This document shows positions 53,301 through 64,000 of a stretch of DNA of 64,000 nucleotides, one piece after another; position 1 is the stretch's first letter, and each line of letters opens with the position of its first letter. The stretch lies in the NCBI RefSeq assembly GCF_010183535.1, contig NC_071329.1, positions 19,871,724 to 19,935,723 on the forward strand, in the 5' to 3' direction. The notes below the pieces were generated by a model. The model was given only the letters and a program-made list of their open reading frames with translations, was not told where the DNA came from and ran no database searches. This stretch comes from Caenorhabditis remanei. Its lineage: Eukaryota > Nematoda > Chromadorea > Rhabditida > Rhabditidae. The position numbers were made by a program, and so were the translations under genes.

Positions 53301-56300
53301 GCCAATACATTTTTATCAGAACTCAGTCAGTTTTGGTCGTACGAATGAGATTTTTATACCATTAGAAAGCTCCTGTTTTTCTCTATCGAAATGATCTAAT
53401 TTAAAAAAATTTTGTGCGAGAATAAAATTGTAGTGACATTTCCGTCAATTTTTGAGATTTGGTCCAAGTGGACTTTTCTGCCAATACATTTTTCATCAGA
53501 ACTCAGTCAGTTTTGGACGGATCGGGAAGATTTTCATACCATTAGAAAGCTCTTGTTTTTCTCTATCGAAATGATCTAATTAAACAAAATTTTGTGCGAG
53601 AATAAAATTGTAGTGACATTTCCGTCAATTTTTGAGATTTGGTCCAAGTGGACTTTTCTGCCAATACATTTTTTATCAGAACTCAGTCAGTTTTGGTCGT
53701 ACGAATGAGATTTTTATACCATTAGAAAGCTCCTGTTTTTCTCTATCGAAATGATCTAATTAAAAAAAATTTTGTGCGAGAATAAAATTGTAGTGACATT
53801 TCCGTCAATTTTTGAGATTTGGTCCAAGTGGACTTTTCTGCCAATACATTTTTCATCAGAACTCAGTCAAGTTTTGGACGGATCGGGAAGATTTTTATAC
53901 CATTAGAAAGCTCTCGTTTTTCTCTATCGAAATAATCTAATTAAAAAAATTTTGTTCGAGAATAAAATTGTAGTGACATTTCCGTCAATTTTTGAGATTT
54001 GGTCCAAGTGGACTTTTCTGCCAATACATTTTTTATCAGAACTCAGTCAGTTTTGGTCGTACGAATGAGATTTTTATACCATTAGAAAGCTCCTGTTTTT
54101 CTCTATCGAAATGATCTAATTTGAAAAAAATTTTGTGCGAGAATAAAATTGTAGTGAACATTTCCGTCAATTTTTGAGATTTGGTCCAAGTGGACTTTTC
54201 TGCCAATACATTTTTTATCAGAACTCAGTCAGTTTTGGTCGTACGAATGAGATTTTTATACCATTAGAAAGCTCCTGTTTTTCTCTATCGAAATGATCTA
54301 ATTTAAAAAAATTTTGTGCGAGAATAAAATTGTAGTGACATTTCCGTCAATTTTTGAGATTTGGTCCAAGTGGACTTTTCTGCCAATACATTTTTTATCA
54401 GAACTCAGTCAGTTTTGGTCGTACGAATGAGATTTTCATACCATTAGAAAGCTCTTGTTTTTCTCCATCGAAATGATCTAATTAAAAAAAATTTTGTGCG
54501 AGAATAAAATTGTAGTGACATTTCCGTCAATTTTTGAGATTTGGTCCAAGTGGACTTTTCTGCCAATACATTTTTTATCAGAACTCAGTCAGTTTTGGTC
54601 GTACGAATGAGATTTTTATACCATTAGAAAGCTCCTGTTTTTCTCTATCGAAATGATCTAATTTAAAAAAATTTTGTGCGAGAATAAAATTGTAGTGAAC
54701 ATTTCCGTCAATTTTTGAGATTTGGTCCAAGTGGACTTTTCTGCCAATACATTTTTTATCAGAACTCAGTCAGTTTTGGTCGTACGAATGAGATTTTCAT
54801 ACCATTAGAAAGCTCTTGTTTTTCTCCATCGAAATGATCTAATTAAAAAAAATTTTGTGCGAGAATAAAATTGTAGTGACATTTCCGTCAATTTTTGAGA
54901 TTTGGTCCAAGTGGACTTTTCTGCCAATACATTTTTCATCAGAACTCAGTCAGTTTTGGACGGATCGGGAAGATTTTTATACCATTAGAAAGCTCTCGTT
55001 TTTCTCTATCGAAATGATCTAATTTAAAAAAATTTTGTGCGAGAATAAAATTGTAGTGACATTTCCGTCAATTTTTGAGATTTGGTCCAAGTGGACTTTT
55101 CTGCCAATACATTTTTTATCAGAACTCAGTCAGTTTTGGTCGTACGAATGAGATTTTCATACCATTAGAAAGCTCTTGTTTTTCTCCATCGAAATGATCT
55201 AATTAAAAATAATTTTGTGCGAGAATAAAATTGTAGTGACATTTCCGTCAATTTTTGAGATTTGGTCCAAGTGGACTTTTCTGCCAATACATTTTTCATC
55301 AGAACTCAGTCAGTTTTGGTCGTACGAATGAGATTTTATACCATTAGAAAGCTCCTGTTTTTCTCCATCGAAATGATCTAATTAAAAAAAATTTTGTGCG
55401 AGAATAAAATTGTAGTGACATTTCCGTCAATTTTTGAGATTTGGTCCAAGTGGACTTTTCTGCCAATACATTTTTATCAGAACTCAGTCAGTTTTGGACG
55501 GATCGGGAAGATTTTTATACCATTAGAAAGCTCTCGTTTTTCTCTATCGAAATGATCTAATTTAAAAAAATTTTGTGCGAGAATAAAATTGTAGTGACAT
55601 TTCCGTCAATTTTTGAGATTTGGTCCAAGTGGACTTTTCTGCCAATACATTTTTTATCAGAACTCAGTCAGTTTTGGTCGTACGAATGAGATTTTCATAC
55701 CATTAGAAAGCTCTTGTTTTTCTCCATCGAAATGATCTAATTAAAAAAATTTTGTGCGAGAATAAAATTGTAGTGACATTTCCGTCAATTTTTGAGATTT
55801 GGTCCAAGTGGACTTTTCTGCCAATACATTTTTATCAGAACTCAGTCAGTTTTGGTCGTACGAATGAGATTTTTATACCATTAGAAAGCTCCTGTTTTTC
55901 TCTATCGAAATGATCTAATTAAAAAAAATTTTGTGCGAGAATAAAATTGTAGTGACATTTCCGTCAATTTTTGAGATTTGGTCCAAGTGGACTTTTCTGC
56001 CAATACATTTTTATCAGAACTCAGTCAGTTTTGGACGGATCGGGAAGATTTTTATACCATTAGAAAGCTCTCGTTTTTCTCTATCGAAATGATCTAATTA
56101 AACAAAATTTTGTGCGAGAATAAAATTGTAGTGACATTTCCGTCAATTTTTGAGATTTGGTCCAAGTGGACTTTCTGCCAATACATTTTTTATCAGAACT
56201 CAGTCAGTTTTGGTCGTACGAATGAGATTTTTATACCATTAGAAAGCTCCTGTTTTTCTCTATCGAAATGATCTAATTTAAAAAAATTTTGTGCGAGAAT

Positions 56301-59300
56301 AAAATTGTAGTGACATTTCCGTCAATTTTTGAGATTTGGTCCAAGTGGACTTTTCTGCCAATACATTTTTTATCAGAACTCAGTCAGTTTTGGTCGTACG
56401 AATGAGATTTTTATACCATTAGAAAGCTCTGTTTTTCTCTATCGAAATGATCTAATTAAAAAAATTTTGTGCGAGAATAAAATTGTAGTGACATTTCCGT
56501 CAATTTTTGAGATTTGGTCCAAGTGGACTTTTCTGCCAATACATTTTTATCAGAACTCAGTCAGTTTTGGTCGTACGAATGAGATTTTCATACCATTAGA
56601 AAGCTCTTGTTTTTCTCCATCGAAATGATCTAATTAAAAAAATTTTGTGCGAGAATAAAATTGTAGTGACATTTCCGTCAATTTTTGAGATTTGGTCCAA
56701 GTGGACTTTTCTGCCAATACATTTTTTATCAGAACTCAGTCAGTTTTGGTCGTACGAATGAGATTTTTATACCATTAGAAAGCTCCTGTTTTTCTCTATC
56801 GAAATGATCTAATTTAAAAAAATTTTGTGCGAGAATAAAATTGTAGTGACATTTCCGTCAATTTTTGAGATTTGGTCCAAGTGGACTTTTCTGCCAATAC
56901 ATTTTTTATCAGAACTCAGTCAGTTTTGGTCGTACGAATGAGATTTTCATACCATTAGAAAGCTCTTGTTTTTCTCCATCGAAATGATCTAATTAAAAAA
57001 AATTTTGTGCGAGAATAAAATTGTAGTGACATTTCCGTCAATTTTTGAGATTTGGTCCAAGTGGACTTTTCTGCCAATACATTTTTCATCAGAACTCAGT
57101 CAGTTTTGGACGGATCGGGAAGATTTTTATACCATTAGAAAGCTCTCGTTTTTCTCTATCGAAATGATCTAATTTAAAAAAATTTTGTGCGAGAATAAAA
57201 TTGTAGTGACATTTCCGTCAATTTTTGAGATTTGGTCCAAGTGGACTTTTCTGCCAATACATTTTTTATCAGAACTCAGTCAGTTTTGGTCGTACGAATG
57301 AGATTTTCATACCATTAGAAAGCTCTTGTTTTTCTCCATCGAAATGATCTAATTAAAAAAATTTTGTGCGAGAATAAAATTGTAGTGACATTTCCGTCAA
57401 TTTTTGAGATTTGGTCCAAGTGGACTTTTCTGCCAATACATTTTTATCAGAACTCAGTCAGTTTTGGTCGTACGAATGAGATTTTTATACCATTAGAAAG
57501 CTCTCTGTTTTTCTCTATCGAAATGATCTAATTAAAAAAATTTTGTGCGAGAATAAAATTGTAGTGACATTTCCGTCAATTTTTGAGATTTGGTCCAAGT
57601 GGACTTTTCTGCCAATACATTTTTATCAGAACTCAGTCAGTTTTGGACGGATCGAGGAAGATTTTTATACCATTAGAAAGCTCTCGTTTTTCTCTATCGA
57701 AATGATCTAATTTAAAAAAATTTTGTGCGAGAATAAAATTGTAGTGACATTTCCGTCAATTTTTGAGATTTGGTCCAAGTGGACTTTTCTGCCAATACAT
57801 TTTTTATCAGAACTCAGTCAGTTTTGGTCGTACGAATGAGATTTTCATACCATTAGAAAGCTCTTGTTTTTCTCCATCGAAATGATCTAATTAAAAAAAA
57901 TTTTGTGCGAGAATAAAATTGTAGTGACATTTCCGTCAATTTTTGAGATTTGGTCCAAGTGGACTTTTCTGCCAATACATTTTTTATCAGAACTCAGTCA
58001 GTTTTGGTCGTACGAATGAGATTTTTATACCATTAGAAAGCTCTCTGTTTTTCTCTATCGAAATGATCTAATTTAAAAAAATTTTGTGCGAGAATAAAAT
58101 TGTAGTGACATTTCCGTCAATTTTTGAGATTTGGTCCAAGTGGACTTTTCTGCCAATACATTTTTTATCAGAACTCAGTCAGTTTTGGTCGTACGAATGA
58201 GATTTTATACCATTAGAAAGCTCTCTGTTTTTCTCCATCGAAATGATCTAATTAAAAAAATTTTGTGCGAGAATAAAATTGTAGTGACATTTCCGTCAAT
58301 TTTTGAGATTTGGTCCAAGTGGACTTTTCTGCCAATACATTTTTTATCAGAACTCAGTCAGTTTTGGACGGATCGAGGAAGATTTTATACCATTAGAAAG
58401 CTCTCGTTTTTCTCTATCGAAATGATCTAATTAAAAAAATTTTGTGCGAGAATAAAATTGTAGTGACATTTCCGTCAATTTTTGAGATTTGGTCCAAGTG
58501 GACTTTTCTGCCAATACATTTTTTATCAGAACTCAGTCAGTTTTGGTCGTACGAATGAGATTTTCATACCATTAGAAAGCTCTTGTTTTTCTCCTATCGA
58601 AATGATCTAATTAAAAAAATTTTGTGCGAGAATAAAATTGTAGTGACATTTCCGTCAATTTTTGAGATTTGGTCCAAGTGGACTTTTCTGCCAATACATT
58701 TTTTATCAGAACTCAGTCAGTTTTGGTCGTACGAATGAGATTTTTATACCATTAGAAAGCTCTCGTTTTTCTCTATCGAAATGATCTAATTAAAAAAAAT
58801 TTTGTGCGAGAATAAAATTGTAGTGACATTTCCGTCAATTTTTGAGATTTGGTCCAAGTGGACTTTTCTGCCAATACATTTTTTATCAGAACTCAGTCAG
58901 TTTTGGACGGATCGGGAAGATTTTATACCATTAGAAAGCTCTCGTTTTTCTCTATCGAAATGATCTAATTAAAAAAAATTTTGTGCGAGAATAAAATTGT
59001 AGTGACATTTCCGTCAATTTTTGAGATTTGGTCCAAGTGGACTTTTCTGCCAATACATTTTTTATCAGAACTCAGTCAGTTTTGGTCGTACGAATGAGAT
59101 TTTTATACCATTAGAAAGCTCTGTTTTTCTCTATCGAAATGATCTAATTAAAAAAAATTTTGTGCGAGAATAAAATTGTAGTGACATTTCCGTCAATTTT
59201 TGAGATTTGGTCCAAGTGGACTTTTCTGCCAATACATTTTTATCAGAACTCAGTCAGTTTTGGACGGATCGGGAAGATTTTTATACCATTAGAAAGCTCT

Positions 59301-62300
59301 CGTTTTTCTCTATCGAAATGATCTAATTAAAAAAAATTTTGTGCGAGAATAAAATTGTAGTGACATTTCCGTCAATTTTTGAGATTTGGTCCAAGTGGAC
59401 TTTTCTGCCAATACATTTTTTATCAGAACTCAGTCAGTTTTGGTCGTACGAATGAGATTTTCATACCATTAGAAAGCTCTTGTTTTTCTCCTATCGAAAT
59501 GATCTAATTAAAAAAAATTTTGTGCGAGAATAAAATTGTAGTGACATTTCCGTCAATTTTTGAGATTTGGTCCAAGTGGACTTTTCTGCCAATACATTTT
59601 TATCAGAACTCAGTCAGTTTTGGACGGATCGGGAAGATTTTTATACCATTAGAAAGCTCTCGTTTTTCTCTATCGAAATGATCTAATTAAAAAAATTTTG
59701 TGCGAGAATAAAATTGTAGTGACATTTCCGTCAATTTTTGAGATTTGGTCCAAGTGGACTTTTCTGCCAATACATTTTTTATCAGAACTCAGTCAGTTTT
59801 GGTCGTACGAATGAGATTTTCATACCATTAGAAAGCTCTCTGTTTTTCTCTATCGAAATGATCTAATTAAAAAAAATTTTGTGCGAGAATAAAATTGTAG
59901 TGACATTTCCGTCAATTTTTGAGATTTGGTCCAAGTGGACTTTTCTGCCAATACATTTTTTATCAGAACTCAGTCAGTTTTGGTCGTACGAATGAGATTT
60001 TCATACCATTAGAAAGCTCTTGTTTTTCTCTATCGAAATGATCTAATTAAAAAAATTTTGTGCGAGAATAAAATTGTAGTGACATTTCCGTCAATTTTTG
60101 AGATTTGGTCCAAGTGGACTTTTCTGCCAATACATTTTTTATCAGAACTCAGTCAGTTTTGGTCGTACGAATGAGATTTTATACCATTAGAAAGCTCTGT
60201 TTTTCTCTATCGAAATGATCTAATTAAAAAAAATTTTGTGCGAGAATAAAATTGTAGTGACATTTCCGTCAATTTTTGAGATTTGGTCCAAGTGGACTTT
60301 TCTGCCAATACATTTTTTATCAGAACTCAGTCAGTTTTGGACGGATCGAATGAGATTTTCATACCATTAGAAAGCTCTCGTTTTTCTCTATCGAAATGAT
60401 CTAATTAAAAAAAATTTTGTGCGAGAATAAAATTGTAGTGACATTTCCGTCAATTTTTGAGATTTGGTCCAAGTGGACTTTTCTGCCAATACATTTTTTA
60501 TCAGAACTCAGTCAGTTTTGGTCGTACGAATGAGATTTTATACCATTAGAAAGCTCTGTTTTTCTCTATCGAAATGATCTAATTAAAAAAAATTTTGTGC
60601 GAGAATAAAATTGTAGTGACATTTCCGTCAATTTTTGAGATTTGGTCCAAGTGGACTTTTCTGCCAATACATTTTTATCAGAACTCAGTCAGTTTTGGAC
60701 GGATCGGAAGATTTTTATACCATTAGAAAGCTCTCGTTTTTCTCTATCGAAATGATCTAATTAAAAAAATTTTGTGCGAGAATAAAATTGTAGTGACATT
60801 TCCGTCAATTTTTGAGATTTGGTCCAAGTGGACTTTTCTGCCAATACATTTTTTATCAGAACTCAGTCAGTTTTGGTCGTACGAATGAGATTTTATACCA
60901 TTAGAAAGCTCTGTTTTTCTCTATCGAAATGATCTAATTAAAAAAATTTTGTGCGAGAATAAAATTGTAGTGACATTTCCGTCAATTTTTGAGATTTGGT
61001 CCAAGTGGACTTTTCTGCCAATACATTTTTTATCAGAACTCAGTCAGTTTTGGACGGATCGGGAAGATTTTTATACCATTAGAAAGCTCTCGTTTTTCTC
61101 TATCGAAATGATCTAATTAAAAAAAATTTTGTGCGAGAATAAAATTGTAGTGACATTTCCGTCAATTTTTGAGATTTGGTCCAAGTGGACTTTTCTGCCA
61201 ATACATTTTTTATCAGAACTCAGTCAGTTTTGGTCGTACGAATGAGATTTTATACCATTAGAAAGCTCTGTTTTTCTCTATCGAAATGATCTAATTAAAA
61301 AAATTTTGTGCGAGAATAAAATTGTAGTGACATTTCCGTCAATTTTTGAGATTTGGTCCAAGTGGACTTTTCTGCCAATACATTTTTTATCAGAACTCAG
61401 TCAGTTTTGGTCGTACGAATGAGATTTTTATACCATTAGAAAGCTCTCTGTTTTTCTCTATCGAAATGATCTAATTAAAAAAATTTTGTGCGAGAATAAA
61501 ATTGTAGTGACATTTCCGTCAATTTTTGAGATTTGGTCCAAGTGGACTTTTCTGCCAATACATTTTTTATCAGAACTCAGTCAGTTTTGGTCGTACGAAT
61601 GAGATTTTCATACCATTAGAAAGCTCTTGTTTTTCTCCTATCGAAATGATCTAATTAAAAAAATTTTGTGCGAGAATAAAATTGTAGTGACATTTCCGTC
61701 AATTTTTGAGATTTGGTCCAAGTGGACTTTTCTGCCAATACATTTTTTATCAGAACTCAGTCAGTTTTGGTCGTACGAATGAGATTTTTATACCATTAGA
61801 AAGCTCTCTGTTTTTCTCTATCGAAATGATCTAATTAAAAAAATTTTGTGCGAGAATAAAATTGTAGTGACATTTCCGTCAATTTTTGAGATTTGGTCCA
61901 AGTGGACTTTTCTGCCAATACATTTTTTATCAGAACTCAGTCAGTTTTGGTCGTACGAATGAGATTTTATACCATTAGAAAGCTCTTGTTTTTCTCTATC
62001 GAAATGATCTAATTAAAAAAATTTTGTGCGAGAATAAAATTGTAGTGACATTTCCGTCAATTTTTGAGATTTGGTCCAAGTGGACTTTTCTGCCAATACA
62101 TTTTTTATCAGAACTCAGTCAGTTTTGGTACGGATCGGGAAGATTTTTATACCATTAGAAAGCTCTCGTTTTTCTCTATCGAAATGATCTAATTAAAAAA
62201 ATTTTGTGCGAGAATAAAATTGTAGTGACATTTCCGTCAATTTTTGAGATTTGGTCCAAGTGGACTTTTCTGCCAATACATTTTTTATCAGAACTCAGTC

Positions 62301-64000
62301 AGTTTTGGTCGTACGAATGAGATTTTTATACCATTAGAAAGCTCTCTGTTTTTCTCTATCGAAATGATCTAATTTAAAAAAATTTTGTGCGAGAATAAAA
62401 TTGTAGTGACATTTCCGTCAATTTTTGAGATTTGGTCCAAGTGGACTTTTCTGCCAATACATTTTTTATCAGAACTCAGTCAGTTTTGGTCGTACGAATG
62501 AGATTTTCATACCATTAGAAAGCTCTTGTTTTTCTCCTATCGAAATGATCTAATTAAAAAAATTTTGTGCGAGAATAAAATTGTAGTGACATTTCCGTCA
62601 ATTTTTGAGATTTGGTCCAAGTGGACTTTTCTGCCAATACATTTTTTATCAGAACTCAGTCAGTTTTGGTCGTACGAATGAGATTTTTATACCATTAGAA
62701 AGCTCTCGTTTTTCTCTATCGAAATGATCTAATTAAAAAAATTTTGTGCGAGAATAAAATTGTAGTGACATTTCCGTCAATTTTTGAGATTTGGTCCAAG
62801 TGGACTTTTCTGCCAATACATTTTTTATCAGAACTCAGTCAGTTTTGGTCGTACGAATGAGATTTTATACCATTAGAAAGCTCTCGTTTTTCTCTATCGA
62901 AATGATCTAATTAAAAAAATTTTGTGCGAGAATAAAATTGTAGTGACATTTCCGTCAATTTTTGAGATTTGGTCCAAGTGGACTTTTCTGCCAATACATT
63001 TTTTATCAGAACTCAGTCAGTTTTGGTACGTATCGAATGAGATTTTATACCATTAGAAAGCTCTCGTTTTTCTCTATCGAAATGATCTAATTAAAAAAAT
63101 TTTGTGCGAGAATAAAATTGTAGTGACATTTCCGTCAATTTTTGAGATTTGGTCCAAGTGGACTTTTCTGCCAATACATTTTTTATCAGAACTCAGTCAG
63201 TTTTGGTCGTACGAATGAGATTTTTATACCATTAGAAAGCTCTCGTTTTTCTCTATCGAAATGATCTAATTAAAAAAATTTTGTGCGAGAATAAAATTGT
63301 AGTGACATTTCCGTCAATTTTTGAGATTTGGTCCAAGTGGACTTTTCTGCCAATACATTTTTTATCAGAACTCAGTCAGTTTTGGTCGTACGAATGAGAT
63401 TTTCATACCATTAGAAAGCTCTTGTTTTTCTCCTATCGAAATGATCTAATTAAAAAAATTTTGTGCGAGAATAAAATTGTAGTGACATTTCCGTCAATTT
63501 TTGAGATTTGGTCCAAGTGGACTTTTCTGCCAATACATTTTTTATCAGAACTCAGTCAGTTTTGGTCGTACGAATGAAGATTTTTATACCATTAGAAAGC
63601 TCTCGTTTTTCTCTATCGAAATGATCTAATTTAAAAAAATTTTGTGCGAGAATAAAATTGTAGTGACATTTCCGTCAATTTTTGAGATTTGGTCCAAGTG
63701 GACTTTTCTGCCAATACATTTTTTATCAGAACTCAGTCAGTTTTGGTCGTACGAATGAGATTTTCATACCATTAGAAAGCTCTTGTTTTTCTCCATCGAA
63801 ATGATCTAATTAAAAAAATTTTGTGCGAGAATAAAATTGTAGTGACATTTCCGTCAATTTTTGAGATTTGGTCCAAGTGGACTTTTCTGCCAATACATTT
63901 TTTATCAGAACTCAGTCAGTTTTGGTCGTACGAATGAGATTTTTATACCATTAGAAAGCTCTCGTTTTTCTCTATCGAAATGATCTAATTAAAAAAATTT
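50322..64000. repeat. 180-bp tandem satellite, about 76 copies, runs off the window end
   Basis: A 180-bp unit repeats head to tail without interruption for at least 13.7 kb. Marker words in each unit are CGAAATGATCTAATT, GTGCGAGAATAAAATTGTAG, GACATTTCCGTCAATTTTTG, CCAAGTGGACTTTTCTGCCA and ATCAGAACTCAGTCAGTTTT. Two main types are distinguished by one block: A, GGACGGATCGGGAAG, usually followed by CTCTCG; and B, GGTCGTACGAATGAG, usually followed by CTCCTG or CTCTTG. The first part is close to A-B alternation (a 360-bp higher-order unit). The few open frames across it (56329-56628, 58131-58430) arise only where single-base deletions remove a stop. Confidence 0.97.

Noticed and set aside
56329..58430. 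99-aa frames in the satellite
   Set aside because: Open only where one-base deletions shift the repeat frame; no coding constraint.
50322..64000. CRISPR-like array
   Set aside because: Regular repeats but no unique spacers; the whole 180-bp unit repeats, so it is a satellite in a eukaryotic genome.

Overview
This is nuclear DNA from a Caenorhabditis-type nematode. Genes are compact, many introns are 40-60 nt with GTRAGT donors and TTTCAG acceptors, and several start codons sit directly behind a TTTTCAG that looks like a trans-splice acceptor. Recognisable proteins include a cuticle collagen, a nematode serpentine receptor, a FAR lipid-binding protein and a sarcoglycan. From memory, several best matches (far-7, col-69, sgn-1, misc-1, mrpl-41, djr-1.1, trul-1) lie in the K01A2/B0432 neighbourhood on the left of C. 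elegans chromosome II. The proteins differ enough from C. elegans (DJR-1.1, for example) to indicate another species of the genus.

Layout: 678-3450 (+) chemoreceptor with a miniature LTR retroelement in intron 1; 3615-4225 (-) far-7; about 4485-6234 (-) a small membrane protein; 6792-8121 (+) collagen; 8233-9151 (-) CCDC92-like coiled-coil protein; 11844-13371 (+) sgn-1; 13961-14968 (+) BPHL-like hydrolase; 15054-18213 (-) secreted protein with eleven EF-hand loops; 18.2-23.3 kb mostly non-coding; 23259-24444 (+) calponin/transgelin; 25293-30849 (-) djr-1.1, mrpl-41 and misc-1, a probable operon with misc-1 upstream; 31753-41354 (+) BTB-like protein, MBLAC1-like hydrolase, trul-1/TRAIP and a TatD nuclease, a second probable operon; 43942-49998 (+) a full-length CIP2A homologue. 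From about 50.32 kb to the window end there is only a 180-bp tandem satellite of about 76 copies.

The two central clusters point in opposite directions from a shared 0.9-kb intergenic region (30850-31752). The minus-strand cluster is mitochondrial or redox in character (oxoglutarate/malate carrier, mitoribosomal protein, DJ-1). The plus-strand cluster is rich in nucleic-acid and genome-maintenance functions (MBLAC1 family, TRAIP ubiquitin ligase, TatD nuclease). Start codons are preceded by acceptor-like AG sites.

The most unusual aspect is repeat load. At least a dozen long inverted-repeat (palindromic) elements of 90 bp to 1.6 kb sit in introns and intercistronic spacers, in several families. 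One carries, in its loop, a copy of an intron-exon piece of the host tatD gene. Others include an almost intact miniature LTR element with target-site duplication, primer-binding site and polypurine tract, a decayed Tc1/mariner-type element inside the CIP2A gene, and dispersed cgaggttttt-type minisatellites. All gene models here are hand-assembled from open frames, splice consensus and phase agreement; no alignment or transcript evidence was available.
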